In this document: one piece after another, positions 25,842 to 33,354 of the stretch | Position numbering within the stretch: position 1 is the first letter of the stretch | Layout of the letters: each line of letters begins with the position of its first letter | Source of the DNA: Microbacterium sp. Marseille-Q6965 | GTDB lineage: Bacteria > Actinomycetota > Actinomycetes > Actinomycetales > Microbacteriaceae | NCBI RefSeq assembly: GCF_946151065.1 | Contig: NZ_CAMGZA010000001.1 | Span: 1,178,001 to 1,242,000, forward strand | Direction of reading: 5' to 3' | DNA: 64,000 nucleotides | The notes under the pieces: model-generated | What the model saw: the letters and a program-made list of their open reading frames with translations, nothing else | Told to the model about the DNA's origin: nothing | The model's database searches: none | Translations under genes and position numbers: made by a program

Positions 25842-26558
25842 CTACTCGCTGTCCTCGGCGGCGCGATCCGCTGCCTCGACGAGCACCTGCGCGGTCTCGA
25901 CCGGCTTGGTCAGCTGCGGCCAGTGGCTCGTGGGCAGACCGATGATCGTGAGCTCCGCCGCGGCGTCGAGCTCGGTGGTCATGGGGTGGCCGGCCTCGAT
26001 CAACTGCTCGATCTGCTCCTTCGGAAACGCGGTGGCGAAGATCGTCACCGGGATACGGTGACGGGCCTCGTCGTGCAGATGGATCGGATCGGTCGCCACT
26101 CGCGCCGGCTGCGGGATCGCGTTCGCGACGAACTCCTCGAGCTGGGTGTCGGTGAAATCGGCGAACTCCGCGGCGTCGAAGTACTCGTCGCGCTCGCGCG
26201 GGAACGGGATGACCCCTTCCACCACCGGCAGCTCGTCGTTGACGGACATGCCGTCCGGGGGCGGGAACGCGTCGACGAACACGACGTGTGCCACGCGCTC
26301 CGCCCGCGCATCGGCCGCTCCCCATGCCACGTTGCCACCGCCCGAGTGACCGGCCAGCACGACCGGACCGTCGATCTCGTCGATCAGCGCCACGACGGCG
26401 TCGATCTGATCCTGCAGCCCCACGTCCTTGCTGTCGCCCGGGGCAAGGCCGGGCAGGGTGGGCGTGTGCACGCGGTGCCCCGCGGCTTCCAGGGCCGGGA
26501 CCTGCGCCGACCACGAGGAGCCGTCGAGCCAGAAGCCGGGGATGAGAATGATGTCCAT
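25842..26558 (-). CDS. Alpha/beta hydrolase (esterase-like)
   Basis: A 238-aa protein beginning MDIILIPGFWLDGSSWSAQV, with a nucleophile elbow GHSGGGNVAWGA near residue 77. A likely acid lies in the AELTIIGLPTSHWPQ region, and that same block supplies a likely catalytic His. This is the group annotated as salicylate-esterase-like or generic alpha/beta hydrolases; the substrate is unknown. TAGCGT on the minus strand ends 6 nt before the ATG. It is convergent with the SseB-like gene, 8 bp apart. Confidence 0.85.
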   Translation of the reverse strand: MDIILIPGFWLDGSSWSAQVPALEAAGHRVHTPTLPGLAPGDSKDVGLQDQIDAVVALIDEIDGPVVLAGHSGGGNVAWGAADARAERVAHVVFVDAFPPPDGMSVNDELPVVEGVIPFPRERDEYFDAAEFADFTDTQLEEFVANAIPQPARVATDPIHLHDEARHRIPVTIFATAFPKEQIEQLIEAGHPMTTELDAAAELTIIGLPTSHWPQLTKPVETAQVLVEAADRAAEDSE

Positions 26559-26604
26559 GACCCGACGCTAGACCGGGCCACCGACATCCGGAACACCCCG
26601 CGCG

Positions 26605-26895
26605 TCAGCGGGCGGCGAGCACGCCCGCGCGCTCGGGGTGGGCGGCGAACCAGTCGGCCACGTACCAGCACACCGGCAGCACCTCGCGATCGCCGCGCGA
26701 CTCGATGTCGGCGACGGCCCGTTCGGTGATCTCGGCGGCGTAGCCGTGCCCGCGGAAGGTGGGCACGGTGAAGGCGCGCGTGAGCGCGACGGTCTTGCCG
26801 TTGTCGCGGTAGTCCAGCACGCTCACCAGGTCGTCTCCGCGGTGCAGCGTGTAGCGGGAGGCTGCGACGTCATTCGCGAACGTGAGATCGGTCAC
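26605..26895 (-). CDS. GNAT-family N-acetyltransferase (short, YjdJ-type)
   Basis: A 96-aa single-domain GNAT protein with VSVLDYRDNGKTVALTRAFTVPTFRGHGYAAEITERAV. It contains the acetyl-CoA loop R-G-H-G-Y-A, then VLPVCWYVADWFAAHPE. Length and blocks match the short GNAT group. GTG 26895 is chosen over the longer frame because TACCCT on the minus strand ends 6 nt upstream and the family begins about here. Acceptor unknown. Confidence 0.85.
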   Translation of the reverse strand: MTDLTFANDVAASRYTLHRGDDLVSVLDYRDNGKTVALTRAFTVPTFRGHGYAAEITERAVADIESRGDREVLPVCWYVADWFAAHPERAGVLAAR

Positions 26896-26974
26896 CCGAA
26901 CAGGGTACGCGCGTCCGCGGACACCGGCGCCGAGTCGCCGTTCGGCGTCATGTTCCGTCACATGCCGACGCGGT

Positions 26975-27004
26975 TTGACACGCGGCGTCACCGCGGGCAA
27001 TAAT
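26975..27004 (+). promoter_or_regulatory. Strong consensus-like promoter of the Cys-rich leader ORF
   Basis: A perfect -35 TTGACA (26975-26980) and AATAAT (26999-27004) are separated by 18 bp. A start of transcription 7-8 nt later falls at about 27012, the first base of the small ORF, so that ORF would be leaderless. This is the only exact TTGACA I noticed just upstream of a gene in this window, although I did not scan for it systematically. Confidence 0.55.
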
Positions 27005-27011
27005 CGGCGGC

Positions 27012-27113
27012 ATGTCTGCCAACGCCACGATTCTGTCCGCCCAGGAGGCGAATGGAGTTGCCGGGATGATGATGCCCGGTCGCGTTGGCATGTGCTGTCG
27101 AATGTGCCGCTGA
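27012..27113 (+). CDS. Cys-rich leader peptide candidate, 33 aa
   Basis: A small ORF from ATG 27012 to TGA 27111-27113. It begins MSANATILSAQEANG, contains three consecutive Met codons, and ends in the Cys-rich tail PGRVGMCCRMCR. Three of its last six codons are Cys. Actinobacteria use short leader peptides ending in Cys clusters to sense cysteine supply by ribosome attenuation; the form here fits that idea. The Cys codons (27091-27107) lie immediately downstream of the closing arm of a predicted RNA stem (27082-27090), so a stalled ribosome would disturb the fold. The next gene is the winged-helix regulator at 27282. Neither translation nor sulphur control has been shown. Confidence 0.5.
   Translation: MSANATILSAQEANGVAGMMMPGRVGMCCRMCR
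27017..27090 (+). ncRNA. Predicted three-way-junction leader RNA
   Basis: The outer stem pairs 27017-27025 with 27082-27090 (9 perfect bp, TGCCAACGC/GCGTTGGCA). It encloses one hairpin at 27030-27053 (ATTC/GAAT plus GCC/GGC) and a second at 27061-27079 (CCGGG/CCCGG with loop ATGATGATG). It overlaps the Cys-rich ORF, so folding and translation compete. It matches no riboswitch class I could recognise. Confidence 0.4.
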
Positions 27114-27217
27114 GTCGAATTCGTTCCTCGCTGCACCGCTCGCGCCGCTCTCACGGTCGCTGAGCTCGCGCTCCCTCGGGAGCCGTTCCCGCCGCATCCT
27201 CTCGGATCCGCGGCCCC

Positions 27218-27238
27218 GCCGCATCGCACCGATGCGGC
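27218..27238 (+). promoter_or_regulatory. 5' UTR hairpin before the winged-helix regulator
   Basis: A perfect 9-bp stem (27218-27226 with 27230-27238, loop CAC) lies 43 nt before the start codon at 27282. No T tract follows, so it is not a standard terminator. It could act with the upstream junction in attenuation, or simply stabilise the mRNA. The rest of the 27114-27281 gap shows nothing recognisable except AAGGA just before the ATG. Confidence 0.4.
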
Positions 27239-27281
27239 AACGACGCACACCCGCATCGGGTGACAGCCGAAGGACCTCCTC

Positions 27282-27974
27282 ATGTCGAACACCGCCTACC
27301 TCGACCGCCCCGCTTCGACCCCCGCACCGGCGCCGGCCGATTCGTCGATCCGCTCCTCCGCCGCCAACCTTCCCGCCGGCACCTCGCCCCGCGGCTTCGC
27401 CCTGTACGTGGGCCTCGACGAGGTCAAGGCCGCGATCGACGGGGTGAGCCTGCCCACGCTCGTCGAGGCGCTGCGCCGCACCATCGCCGAGCTGGCGCCG
27501 AGCGCCGAGACCTACGCCGCCGTCGCCCTCGCCCCGCAGTCGGCGGGCGGCCGCGACGTGGACGTCGTGCGCCTCGCGCTCAAGGAGCCGGGCGCCATCG
27601 CCCGCACGAAGCAGGAGGTGGCGAAGCCGGACGCCGAGACCGGTGTGGTCGTCGACCTGTCGCGCAAGCGCATCGTGATCGACGGCGAGACCGCTCCCCT
27701 CACCTTCAAGGAGTTCGAGCTGCTGCAGTACCTGGTGCTGCGGGAGGGCCGCACGATCGCGCGCGGCGAGCTGGTCGAGTCGCTGTGGGACGCCGACGAC
27801 GCCGGCGCGCCCGGCGAGCGCACGATCGACGTGCACGTGCGGCGCCTGCGCGCCAAGCTCGGACGGTACGAGGAGATCGTGCGCACGGTGCGCGGGGTCG
27901 GCTACCGCTTCGATCGCCACGCCGACGTCGCCATCCGCTACAGCACGGGCACCCCCTCGCCCGACCGCTTCTGA
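27282..27974 (+). CDS. Winged-helix (OmpR/PhoB-type) DNA-binding protein without receiver
   Basis: A 230-aa protein. The C-terminal half is a PhoB/OmpR-type winged helix: VVDLSRKRIVIDG, then LTFKEFELLQYLVLREGRTIARGELVESLWD, then RTIDVHVRRLRAKLG (recognition helix) and VRTVRGVGYRFD. The N-terminal half has no phosphoreceiver Asp/Lys pattern. It shows a Pro/Ala-rich start and a small domain (GFALYVGLDEVKAAIDGVSLPTLVEALRRTIAEL) that I do not recognise and that may sense a ligand or mediate dimerisation. An AAGGA site precedes the ATG. The long leader with a Cys-rich ORF and foldable RNA indicates regulation after transcription starts. Confidence 0.85.
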   Translation: MSNTAYLDRPASTPAPAPADSSIRSSAANLPAGTSPRGFALYVGLDEVKAAIDGVSLPTLVEALRRTIAELAPSAETYAAVALAPQSAGGRDVDVVRLALKEPGAIARTKQEVAKPDAETGVVVDLSRKRIVIDGETAPLTFKEFELLQYLVLREGRTIARGELVESLWDADDAGAPGERTIDVHVRRLRAKLGRYEEIVRTVRGVGYRFDRHADVAIRYSTGTPSPDRF

Positions 27975-28027
27975 CCCGTCGCGCCGGTCACACCGTTCCT
28001 GTCGGCGGCCCGGCGTAGCGTGGAGGG

Positions 28028-28996
28028 ATGATTCCCGCCGCCGCGCTCGCACCGCGTCATCCGACGCGCGTGCGCGATCCGCGGCCGGACCCGGGGCCGC
28101 GGATCGAGAGCGAGTACCGGCCCCGTGGCGACCTCGACCTCGTCGCCACCGTCGCCGGGCTGCAGCGCGGCCCGGGCGACCCCACGCAGACCATTCACGG
28201 TCCGGTCATCTGGCGCGCCACGCGCACCCCTCAGGGTGTCGCCACCCTCGCACTGCGGCAGCGGGCGGACGGCGTCGTGCTCCTCGCGGCGTGGGGTCCG
28301 GGTCGGGAATGGGCGCTCGGGCAGGCCCCGGGGCTGTGCGGCGCCGGGGACGACCCGTCCTCCTTCGAACCGCGCCTCCCCTGGATCGCCGAGGCGCACC
28401 GCCGTCACCCCGGCCTGCGCATGAGCCGCACCGACCTGCTGTTCGACGCCCTTGCGCAGGCGATCACCGAGCAGAAGGTGACCCTGCGGCAGGCCTTCGG
28501 CGCCTGGCGCCGGATGGTGAGCTGGTTCGGCGAGCGCGCGCCCGGGCCGACGCCGGTGCCGCTGTTCGCGCCGCCCACCCCGGAAGGCTGGCGGCGCGTG
28601 CCCTCCTGGGCGTGGCACCGCGCCGGGCTCGAACCACCCCAGGCGCGCACGATCGTCGAGGCGGCCTCCCGCGCCGCCTCGCTCGAGCGAGCCGCAGCCG
28701 GCGGTCGACTGGATGCCGCGCTCCAGAGCCTGCGCGGCGTCGGGGCGTGGACGATCGCCGAGACGCGGATCCGCGCGCTCGGCGATCCCGACGCGGTCAG
28801 CGTGGGCGACTTCCACCTCGCCCATCACGTGGGCTATGCCCTCACCGGAACCCGCACGGACGACGCCGGCATGGTCGAGCTGCTCGAGCCCTGGCGCGGA
28901 CACCGCCAGCGGGTCATCCGGCTCATCTACGCCGCCGGGCGGGCCGAACCGCGGCGCGGACCGCGGCTGCACATGGAGGACCACCGCCAGCGCTGA
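28028..28996 (+). CDS. DNA-3-methyladenine glycosylase (AlkA-like, HhH-GPD)
   Basis: A 322-aa protein of the HhH-GPD superfamily. The AlkA-like N-terminal domain covers about 130 residues. Then come DLLFDALAQAITEQKVTLRQA, the helix-hairpin-helix LRGVGAWTIAETRIRALGDPDAV and the catalytic Asp in SVGDFHLAHHVGYALTG. The family removes alkylated purines to start base excision repair. No Fe-S Cys cluster is present, as expected for AlkA types. TAGCGT (28016-28021) ends 6 nt before the ATG. Confidence 0.87.
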   Translation: MIPAAALAPRHPTRVRDPRPDPGPRIESEYRPRGDLDLVATVAGLQRGPGDPTQTIHGPVIWRATRTPQGVATLALRQRADGVVLLAAWGPGREWALGQAPGLCGAGDDPSSFEPRLPWIAEAHRRHPGLRMSRTDLLFDALAQAITEQKVTLRQAFGAWRRMVSWFGERAPGPTPVPLFAPPTPEGWRRVPSWAWHRAGLEPPQARTIVEAASRAASLERAAAGGRLDAALQSLRGVGAWTIAETRIRALGDPDAVSVGDFHLAHHVGYALTGTRTDDAGMVELLEPWRGHRQRVIRLIYAAGRAEPRRGPRLHMEDHRQR

Positions 28997-29033
28997 GGCC
29001 GGCGGCGTGCACGCAGCCCGTAGGGTGAGTGCC

Positions 29034-29228
29034 ATGACCCGCTCACGCAGTCTGCTCCTCGCGCTCGGCGTGCTGGCCCTCGGCGCCCTCATCGGCGTGA
29101 TCCTGCAGAACGTCGGGCTCGGCCTGCTGCTCGGCCTTCTCGCGGCCCTCGGCATCTTCCTCGCCTTCGAGAGCCGGCGGGGCCGAAATGCCGGCGTGAA
29201 CGACGAGGACCGGGGCATCGAGCTCTGA
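29034..29228 (+). CDS. Small membrane protein, 64 aa
   Basis: A 64-aa protein with two adjoining hydrophobic segments (LLLALGVLALGALIGVILQNV and GLLLGLLAALGIFLAFE) and a charged tail (RRGRNAGVNDEDRG). TAGGGT (29021-29026) lies 7 nt before the ATG, which matches the leaderless arrangement elsewhere and supports the gene being real. Family unknown. Confidence 0.7.
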   Translation: MTRSRSLLLALGVLALGALIGVILQNVGLGLLLGLLAALGIFLAFESRRGRNAGVNDEDRGIEL

Positions 29229-29575
29229 AACCGGGCCGGAACGCGCCTCTCAGGGAACTCGGAGGTGATCGATTCCGGCGGGCCGTTACCCCCTCGTTAT
29301 GCAAGATACCGGCTGCCCCGCGATCCGCATGCTGACGCCGATCGCGGCCCCTCTGCCAGCCGACGCGGCGCAAGAATCGCCATGCGACCAGGAGTTCCGC
29401 TTTCACGCGACGCCCAGGTAAACGCCGGGTGGCGCTCAGGTTGCGGGTGGCAAGGTCTTTCGGTCTACCCGATCGCCCGCGTGCTGACCGCGCGGGGCCG
29501 CCAACCCGAGCGCGGCCACCGTCCGGGCGGGACCCGAAACCGCCCGGACGCTCGACGCGGGTGCACCGAACACCC
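29229..29575 (+). promoter_or_regulatory. Long structured 5' leader of the transglycosylase-like gene
   Basis: These 347 bases hold no gene I can support. A nested stem is visible: 29311-29315 pairs with 29357-29361 around a perfect 8-bp hairpin (29318-29325 with 29340-29347). A second perfect 11-bp hairpin (29520-29530 with 29540-29550) ends 25 nt before the start codon. Actinobacterial wall-hydrolase genes often carry a c-di-AMP (ydaO/yuaA) riboswitch in this position. I could not match its conserved core with confidence, so that class is only a suspicion. Confidence 0.35.
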
Positions 29576-30436
29576 ATGGATTTGATGCTTCACACGCTTC
29601 CGCACGCCACACCCGTCCACACCCCACGCCACACTCGCCCCGCACGCCGCGGTCGCTTCATCGCGACGGCCGCGCTCGGGGCCGCGCTCCTCGTCACCGG
29701 CTCCGCCATCGCCGCGCAGGCGGAGACCGAGAGCGCCACCCACGCCACCGCAGCCTCCGCCGCCACCGCGCCCGAGCTGTCCATCCCGGACGCCGTGGTC
29801 AACGAGGCGAAGTCGACGATCGCCGAGGCGAACGCCGTGCTCGATACGGCCGTCGAGGGCGTCGACACGGGCGAACTGCGCGACTACGTGCACAAGCTCA
29901 GCAACTACGACACGATGCCCCAGGTGAAGGTCGTGGGCCTCGTCGACGCCGCGGCGCAGGAGGCGCAGGAGGTCGTCGCGCAGACCGCGCAGGTCAAGGC
30001 CGATGCCGCCCGCCAGGCGGCGGAGGAGAAGCGCGCTGCCGAGGAGAAGGCCGCCGCCGAACAGGCCGCGGCGGCCGAGCGCGCCGCCGCCGAGGCGGCC
30101 GCCGCCCAGGCCGTCGCCAACGCGAGCACTCCGCAGGGCGCTCAGGCCGCGGCACGCGACATCGCCGCGGCCGACTACGGCTGGGGCGCCGACCAGTTCG
30201 GCTGCCTCTCGAGCCTCTGGATGAAGGAGTCTGGCTGGAACTACCAGGCCATGAACCCCTCCAGCGGCGCCTACGGCATCCCCCAGTCGCTGCCCGGTTC
30301 GAAGATGGCGACGGTCGGCGCCGATTGGCAGACCAACCCCGTCACCCAGATCCGCTGGGGCCTCGACTACATCTCGCGCGCCTACGGCACCCCGTGTGCC
30401 GCGTGGGGTCACTCGCAGGCGACCAACTGGTACTGA
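29576..30436 (+). CDS. Secreted transglycosylase-like (SLT/Rpf-type) protein
   Basis: A 286-aa secreted protein. A basic N-terminus and hydrophobic stretch (RGRFIATAALGAALLVTGSAIAAQA) form a signal peptide. A helical, highly charged Ala/Glu/Lys-rich coiled coil follows (about residues 135-190). The C-terminal lysozyme-like domain contains LSSLWMKESGWNYQAMNPSSGAYGIPQSLPG, with the likely catalytic Glu in KESGW, and ends GTPCAAWGHSQATNWY. Such proteins cleave peptidoglycan glycan strands during growth. ATG 29576 is used; ATG 29585 is possible, and neither has a good ribosome-binding site. Expression is probably controlled through the structured leader upstream. Confidence 0.82.
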   Translation: MDLMLHTLPHATPVHTPRHTRPARRGRFIATAALGAALLVTGSAIAAQAETESATHATAASAATAPELSIPDAVVNEAKSTIAEANAVLDTAVEGVDTGELRDYVHKLSNYDTMPQVKVVGLVDAAAQEAQEVVAQTAQVKADAARQAAEEKRAAEEKAAAEQAAAAERAAAEAAAAQAVANASTPQGAQAAARDIAAADYGWGADQFGCLSSLWMKESGWNYQAMNPSSGAYGIPQSLPGSKMATVGADWQTNPVTQIRWGLDYISRAYGTPCAAWGHSQATNWY

Positions 30437-30451
30437 TCCCCCGTCGGCCGA

Positions 30452-30490
30452 AAGCGCGCCGGGGCGGCGATACGCTGCCTCGGCGCGCTT
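30452..30490. terminator. Bidirectional terminator hairpin
   Basis: Arms 30452-30460 and 30482-30490 are perfect, and the stem continues inward for about eight more pairs including two G-T pairs. It lies between the convergent transglycosylase-like gene and the iron ABC operon. There is no T run, as is usual for such high-GC terminators. Confidence 0.6.
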
Positions 30491-30543
30491 CGGCGTCTCA
30501 CGGGCCAATTGCCGGTCGGCGACGCCCCGTCGCGTGCGAGCGA

Positions 30544-31299
30544 TCAGTCCCAGAGAACGACCCGGCGGCCGTTCAGCTGCTCCACGCGCACGGGCGTCTC
30601 ATAGAGCTCCACGAGCTTCGGCACGGTGACGACTTCCTCGACGGGGCCGTGGTGCAGCACGCGGCCGTCCCGCATCGCGACGATCGTGTCGGCGAACTGG
30701 GCGGCGATGTTGATGTCGTGCATCACGACGACGATCTTCAAGCCACGGTCATCCGCCAGGTCGGCGATGAGCTTCATGAGGGCGACGGCGTGCTTCGGGT
30801 CGAGATTGTTCAGCGGCTCGTCCAGCAGCACGTACTCGGTGTCCTGGGCCAGTGCCATCGCCACGAACGCCCGCTGCCGCTGCCCGCCCGAAAGCTCGTC
30901 GAGAAAGCGGTGCCGGTAGGGCTGCAGATCGAGGTCGTCGATCGCGCGCTCGATGTGCTCGCGGTCGGCGACCGTGAGGCGTCCGCCGGAGTGCGGGAAA
31001 CGCCCGAACTCCACGAGGTCCTCCACCGTGAGCCGCGCGGCGACGTGGTTGTCCTGGCGGAGAACGGCGATGGTGCGGGCGAGATCGCGCGAGTCGGCCT
31101 TCGTCACGTCCTTGCCGTCGACCGTGACCGTGCCCGCATCGGGGCGGATCAGGCGGCCGACGAGCCCGAAGAGCGTCGACTTGCCGGCGCCGTTCGGCCC
31201 GATCAGGGCGGTCACACCCGTCTCGCCGAAGGAGATGGTGACGTCGTCGAGCACGGTCGTGTGTCCGTAGCGCTTGGTGGCGCCATCGAGCGCGATCAT
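30544..31299 (-). CDS. Iron-siderophore ABC transporter ATP-binding protein
   Basis: A 251-aa FepC/FhuC-type ATPase: Walker A GPNGAGKST near residue 37, Q-loop region LRQDNHVAARL, signature LSGGQRQRAFVAMALAQD, Walker B YVLLDEPLNNLD and switch His in VVVMHD. It powers ferric-siderophore import with the two permeases. ATG 31299 overlaps the stop of the upstream permease by 4 bp. It is the last gene of the operon. Confidence 0.93.
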   Translation of the reverse strand: MIALDGATKRYGHTTVLDDVTISFGETGVTALIGPNGAGKSTLFGLVGRLIRPDAGTVTVDGKDVTKADSRDLARTIAVLRQDNHVAARLTVEDLVEFGRFPHSGGRLTVADREHIERAIDDLDLQPYRHRFLDELSGGQRQRAFVAMALAQDTEYVLLDEPLNNLDPKHAVALMKLIADLADDRGLKIVVVMHDINIAAQFADTIVAMRDGRVLHHGPVEEVVTVPKLVELYETPVRVEQLNGRRVVLWD

Positions 31300-32312
31300 C
31301 GCGCCCCCTTTCGCAGCACGAGGAAGAGGAAGAACAGGCCGCCGACGAACTCGATGATGGTCGACAGCGTCGCACCGAAGTCGAGCACCTGCTCCAGCAG
31401 GAGCTGGCCGCCGACGAGGCACAGCACGCCCAGCAGCACGGCGGCCGGCACGGTCCACACGTGGCGGAACGATCCTGCGTACGAGTAGGCCAGGTTCGCG
31501 ACGATGAGCCCGAAGAAGAGGATCGGCCCGACGAGCGCCGTCGACGCCGCGATCATGACCGAGACGACGAGGAAGAGGATCATCACCGTGCGCCGGTGAT
31601 TCACGCCCAAGCCCACGGCGACGTGCTCGCCGAGCGTGAGCACGTCGAGCGTGCGCATCATCGGCAGCAGCACGGCCACGCCACCCGCGACGAGGATCGC
31701 CGTGAACAGCAGCAGCGTCGGATCGGGCTTGGTCAGCGAGGCGAACATCGCGTCTGCCACCACATCGAAGTCGAGCGGGTCGAGCATCCGCTGCATCCAC
31801 TCCGTGAAGCTGCGGAAGAACGTGCCCAGCACGATGCCCACGAGCAGCATGAGATGGATCGAACGGCGCTTCCCGCCGAACATCCACGTGAACAGAAGCA
31901 CACTGAACCCGACCATCACCGCCACCTGGATGGTCCACATCACGTAGCCGTCGGCGCGCAGGAACCCCACGGAGCCGAACAGGAACACCGTGAGGGTCAC
32001 GATGAGGCCGAAGAACGAGTCGAACCCCATGATCGATGGCGTGAGGATGCGGTTCTGTGTGATCGTGTGGAACACGACGGTGGACACGCCCACGGCCGAG
32101 GCCACGACGATCATGGTCAGCACCGACAGCCCGCGGATCTGCAGGCCGAGCAGCAGCACGCTGGGCGGCAGATCCCACAACAGGTAGAACGCGATCACGG
32201 CGGCGACGGCCGCGGCGAGCACGCCGAGTCGCACGGCGGGGCGGGCCCACAGCCCGGCCAGCGCCGCGCGCGCCGGCACGGCGGTGACCGCCACGGGTGC
32301 CTCAGTGAGCAC
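31296..32312 (-). CDS. FecCD-family siderophore permease (second)
   Basis: A 338-aa polytopic permease of the iron-chelate family with about nine or ten membrane helices. Blocks include GLQIRGLSVLTMIVVASAVG near the N-terminus, LTLGEHVAVGLGVNHRR (the coupling region facing the ATPase) and FVGGLFFLFLVLRKGA at the end. It pairs with the adjacent permease to form the membrane channel. Its first codons overlap the end of the upstream permease by 11 bp. Confidence 0.9.
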   Translation of the reverse strand: MLTEAPVAVTAVPARAALAGLWARPAVRLGVLAAAVAAVIAFYLLWDLPPSVLLLGLQIRGLSVLTMIVVASAVGVSTVVFHTITQNRILTPSIMGFDSFFGLIVTLTVFLFGSVGFLRADGYVMWTIQVAVMVGFSVLLFTWMFGGKRRSIHLMLLVGIVLGTFFRSFTEWMQRMLDPLDFDVVADAMFASLTKPDPTLLLFTAILVAGGVAVLLPMMRTLDVLTLGEHVAVGLGVNHRRTVMILFLVVSVMIAASTALVGPILFFGLIVANLAYSYAGSFRHVWTVPAAVLLGVLCLVGGQLLLEQVLDFGATLSTIIEFVGGLFFLFLVLRKGAR

Positions 32313-33324
32313 GGGATCGCCTCCTCAGCAGGAGCCACAGGAACAGCGCGGCGCCGACGACGCCCACGATCACCGACAGCGGGATCTCGTAGGGGTGGCG
32401 CAACGTGCGGGCCAGGATGTCGCACGCGACGACGAAGAGCGCGCCGAGGCCGGCGACCCACGGGATCGAACGGCGCACGTTGTCGCCGATGATGAGGCTC
32501 ACGATGTTGGGCACGACGAGGCCGAGGAACGGCAGCATGCCGGCCGTCACGAGCACCGCTGCGGTGATGACCGCCGTCACCAGCATGCCGATCGCCACGA
32601 TCCGGCGGTAGTTCAGCCCGAGGTTGGTGGCGAACTCCTCGCCCATCCCGATGACGCTGAAGCGGTCGGCGGCGAACCACGCGACGACCACCATGGCGGC
32701 GGCGCACCACACGAGCTCGTACCGGCCGGTCATGACGCTCGCGAAGCTGCCCTGGGCCCACTGGCCCAGCGACTGCAACAGGTCCTGGCTGTAGGCGAGG
32801 AAGGTCGTCACCGCCCCCACCACACCGCCCAGCATGATGCCCACGAGCGGCACGAGCACGAGGTGCCGCACGGGCACGCGGCGGATGACCCGCAGGAACA
32901 CCCAGGTGCCGACGAGCGCGAACGCCGAGACGACGAGCATCTGCAGCATGACCGGCATGCCGGGCCACAGCAGCAGGATCAGCAGCATGCCGAGCGAGCC
33001 GAACTCCGTCACGCCGGTGGTCGAGGGCTCGACGAACTTGTTGCGCACGAGCATCTGCATGATGAGGCCCGCGATGCCGAGCGAGGCGCCCACGAGCACG
33101 AGCGCCACCGTGCGGGGGACGCGGCTCGTCAGCAGCAGGAAGACCCCGTCGCCGTCGGTGTTGACGCCGCCCGCGAGGGAGACGTCGCTCGACGCGCCGA
33201 TGAAGAGGCTCAGCACCGACAGCGCCACGAGGAGAACGCCGATGAGCACCCCCACCCACGCGCGCCGGGGGCGGCGTGCGGGGGTGGGGGTGCTCGTCAG
33301 CGACGTGGCCGGGGCGACGGCCAT
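32302..33324 (-). CDS. FecCD-family siderophore permease (first)
   Basis: A 340-aa FecCD permease. A Pro/Thr-rich cytoplasmic start precedes the first helix (AWVGVLIGVLLVALSVLSLFIG). Diagnostic features are RVPRTVALVLVGASLGIAGLIMQMLVRN (compare RLPR..V..L.GA.LA.SG..MQ), SVIGMGEEFATNLGLNYRR and FLGLVVPNIVSLIIGDNVRRSIPW. It forms a heterodimer with the second permease. It follows the binding-protein gene by 30 bp. Confidence 0.92.
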   Translation of the reverse strand: MAVAPATSLTSTPTPARRPRRAWVGVLIGVLLVALSVLSLFIGASSDVSLAGGVNTDGDGVFLLLTSRVPRTVALVLVGASLGIAGLIMQMLVRNKFVEPSTTGVTEFGSLGMLLILLLWPGMPVMLQMLVVSAFALVGTWVFLRVIRRVPVRHLVLVPLVGIMLGGVVGAVTTFLAYSQDLLQSLGQWAQGSFASVMTGRYELVWCAAAMVVVAWFAADRFSVIGMGEEFATNLGLNYRRIVAIGMLVTAVITAAVLVTAGMLPFLGLVVPNIVSLIIGDNVRRSIPWVAGLGALFVVACDILARTLRHPYEIPLSVIVGVVGAALFLWLLLRRRSRAH

Positions 33325-33354
33325 CAGAGGAACCGCATGGGGAGGGCTGGCGCC

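Noticed and set aside
27017..27090. The three-way junction as a purine-type riboswitch
   Set aside because: The conserved pyrimidine core and kissing-loop sequences of that class are absent; the overlapping Cys-rich ORF explains the region better.
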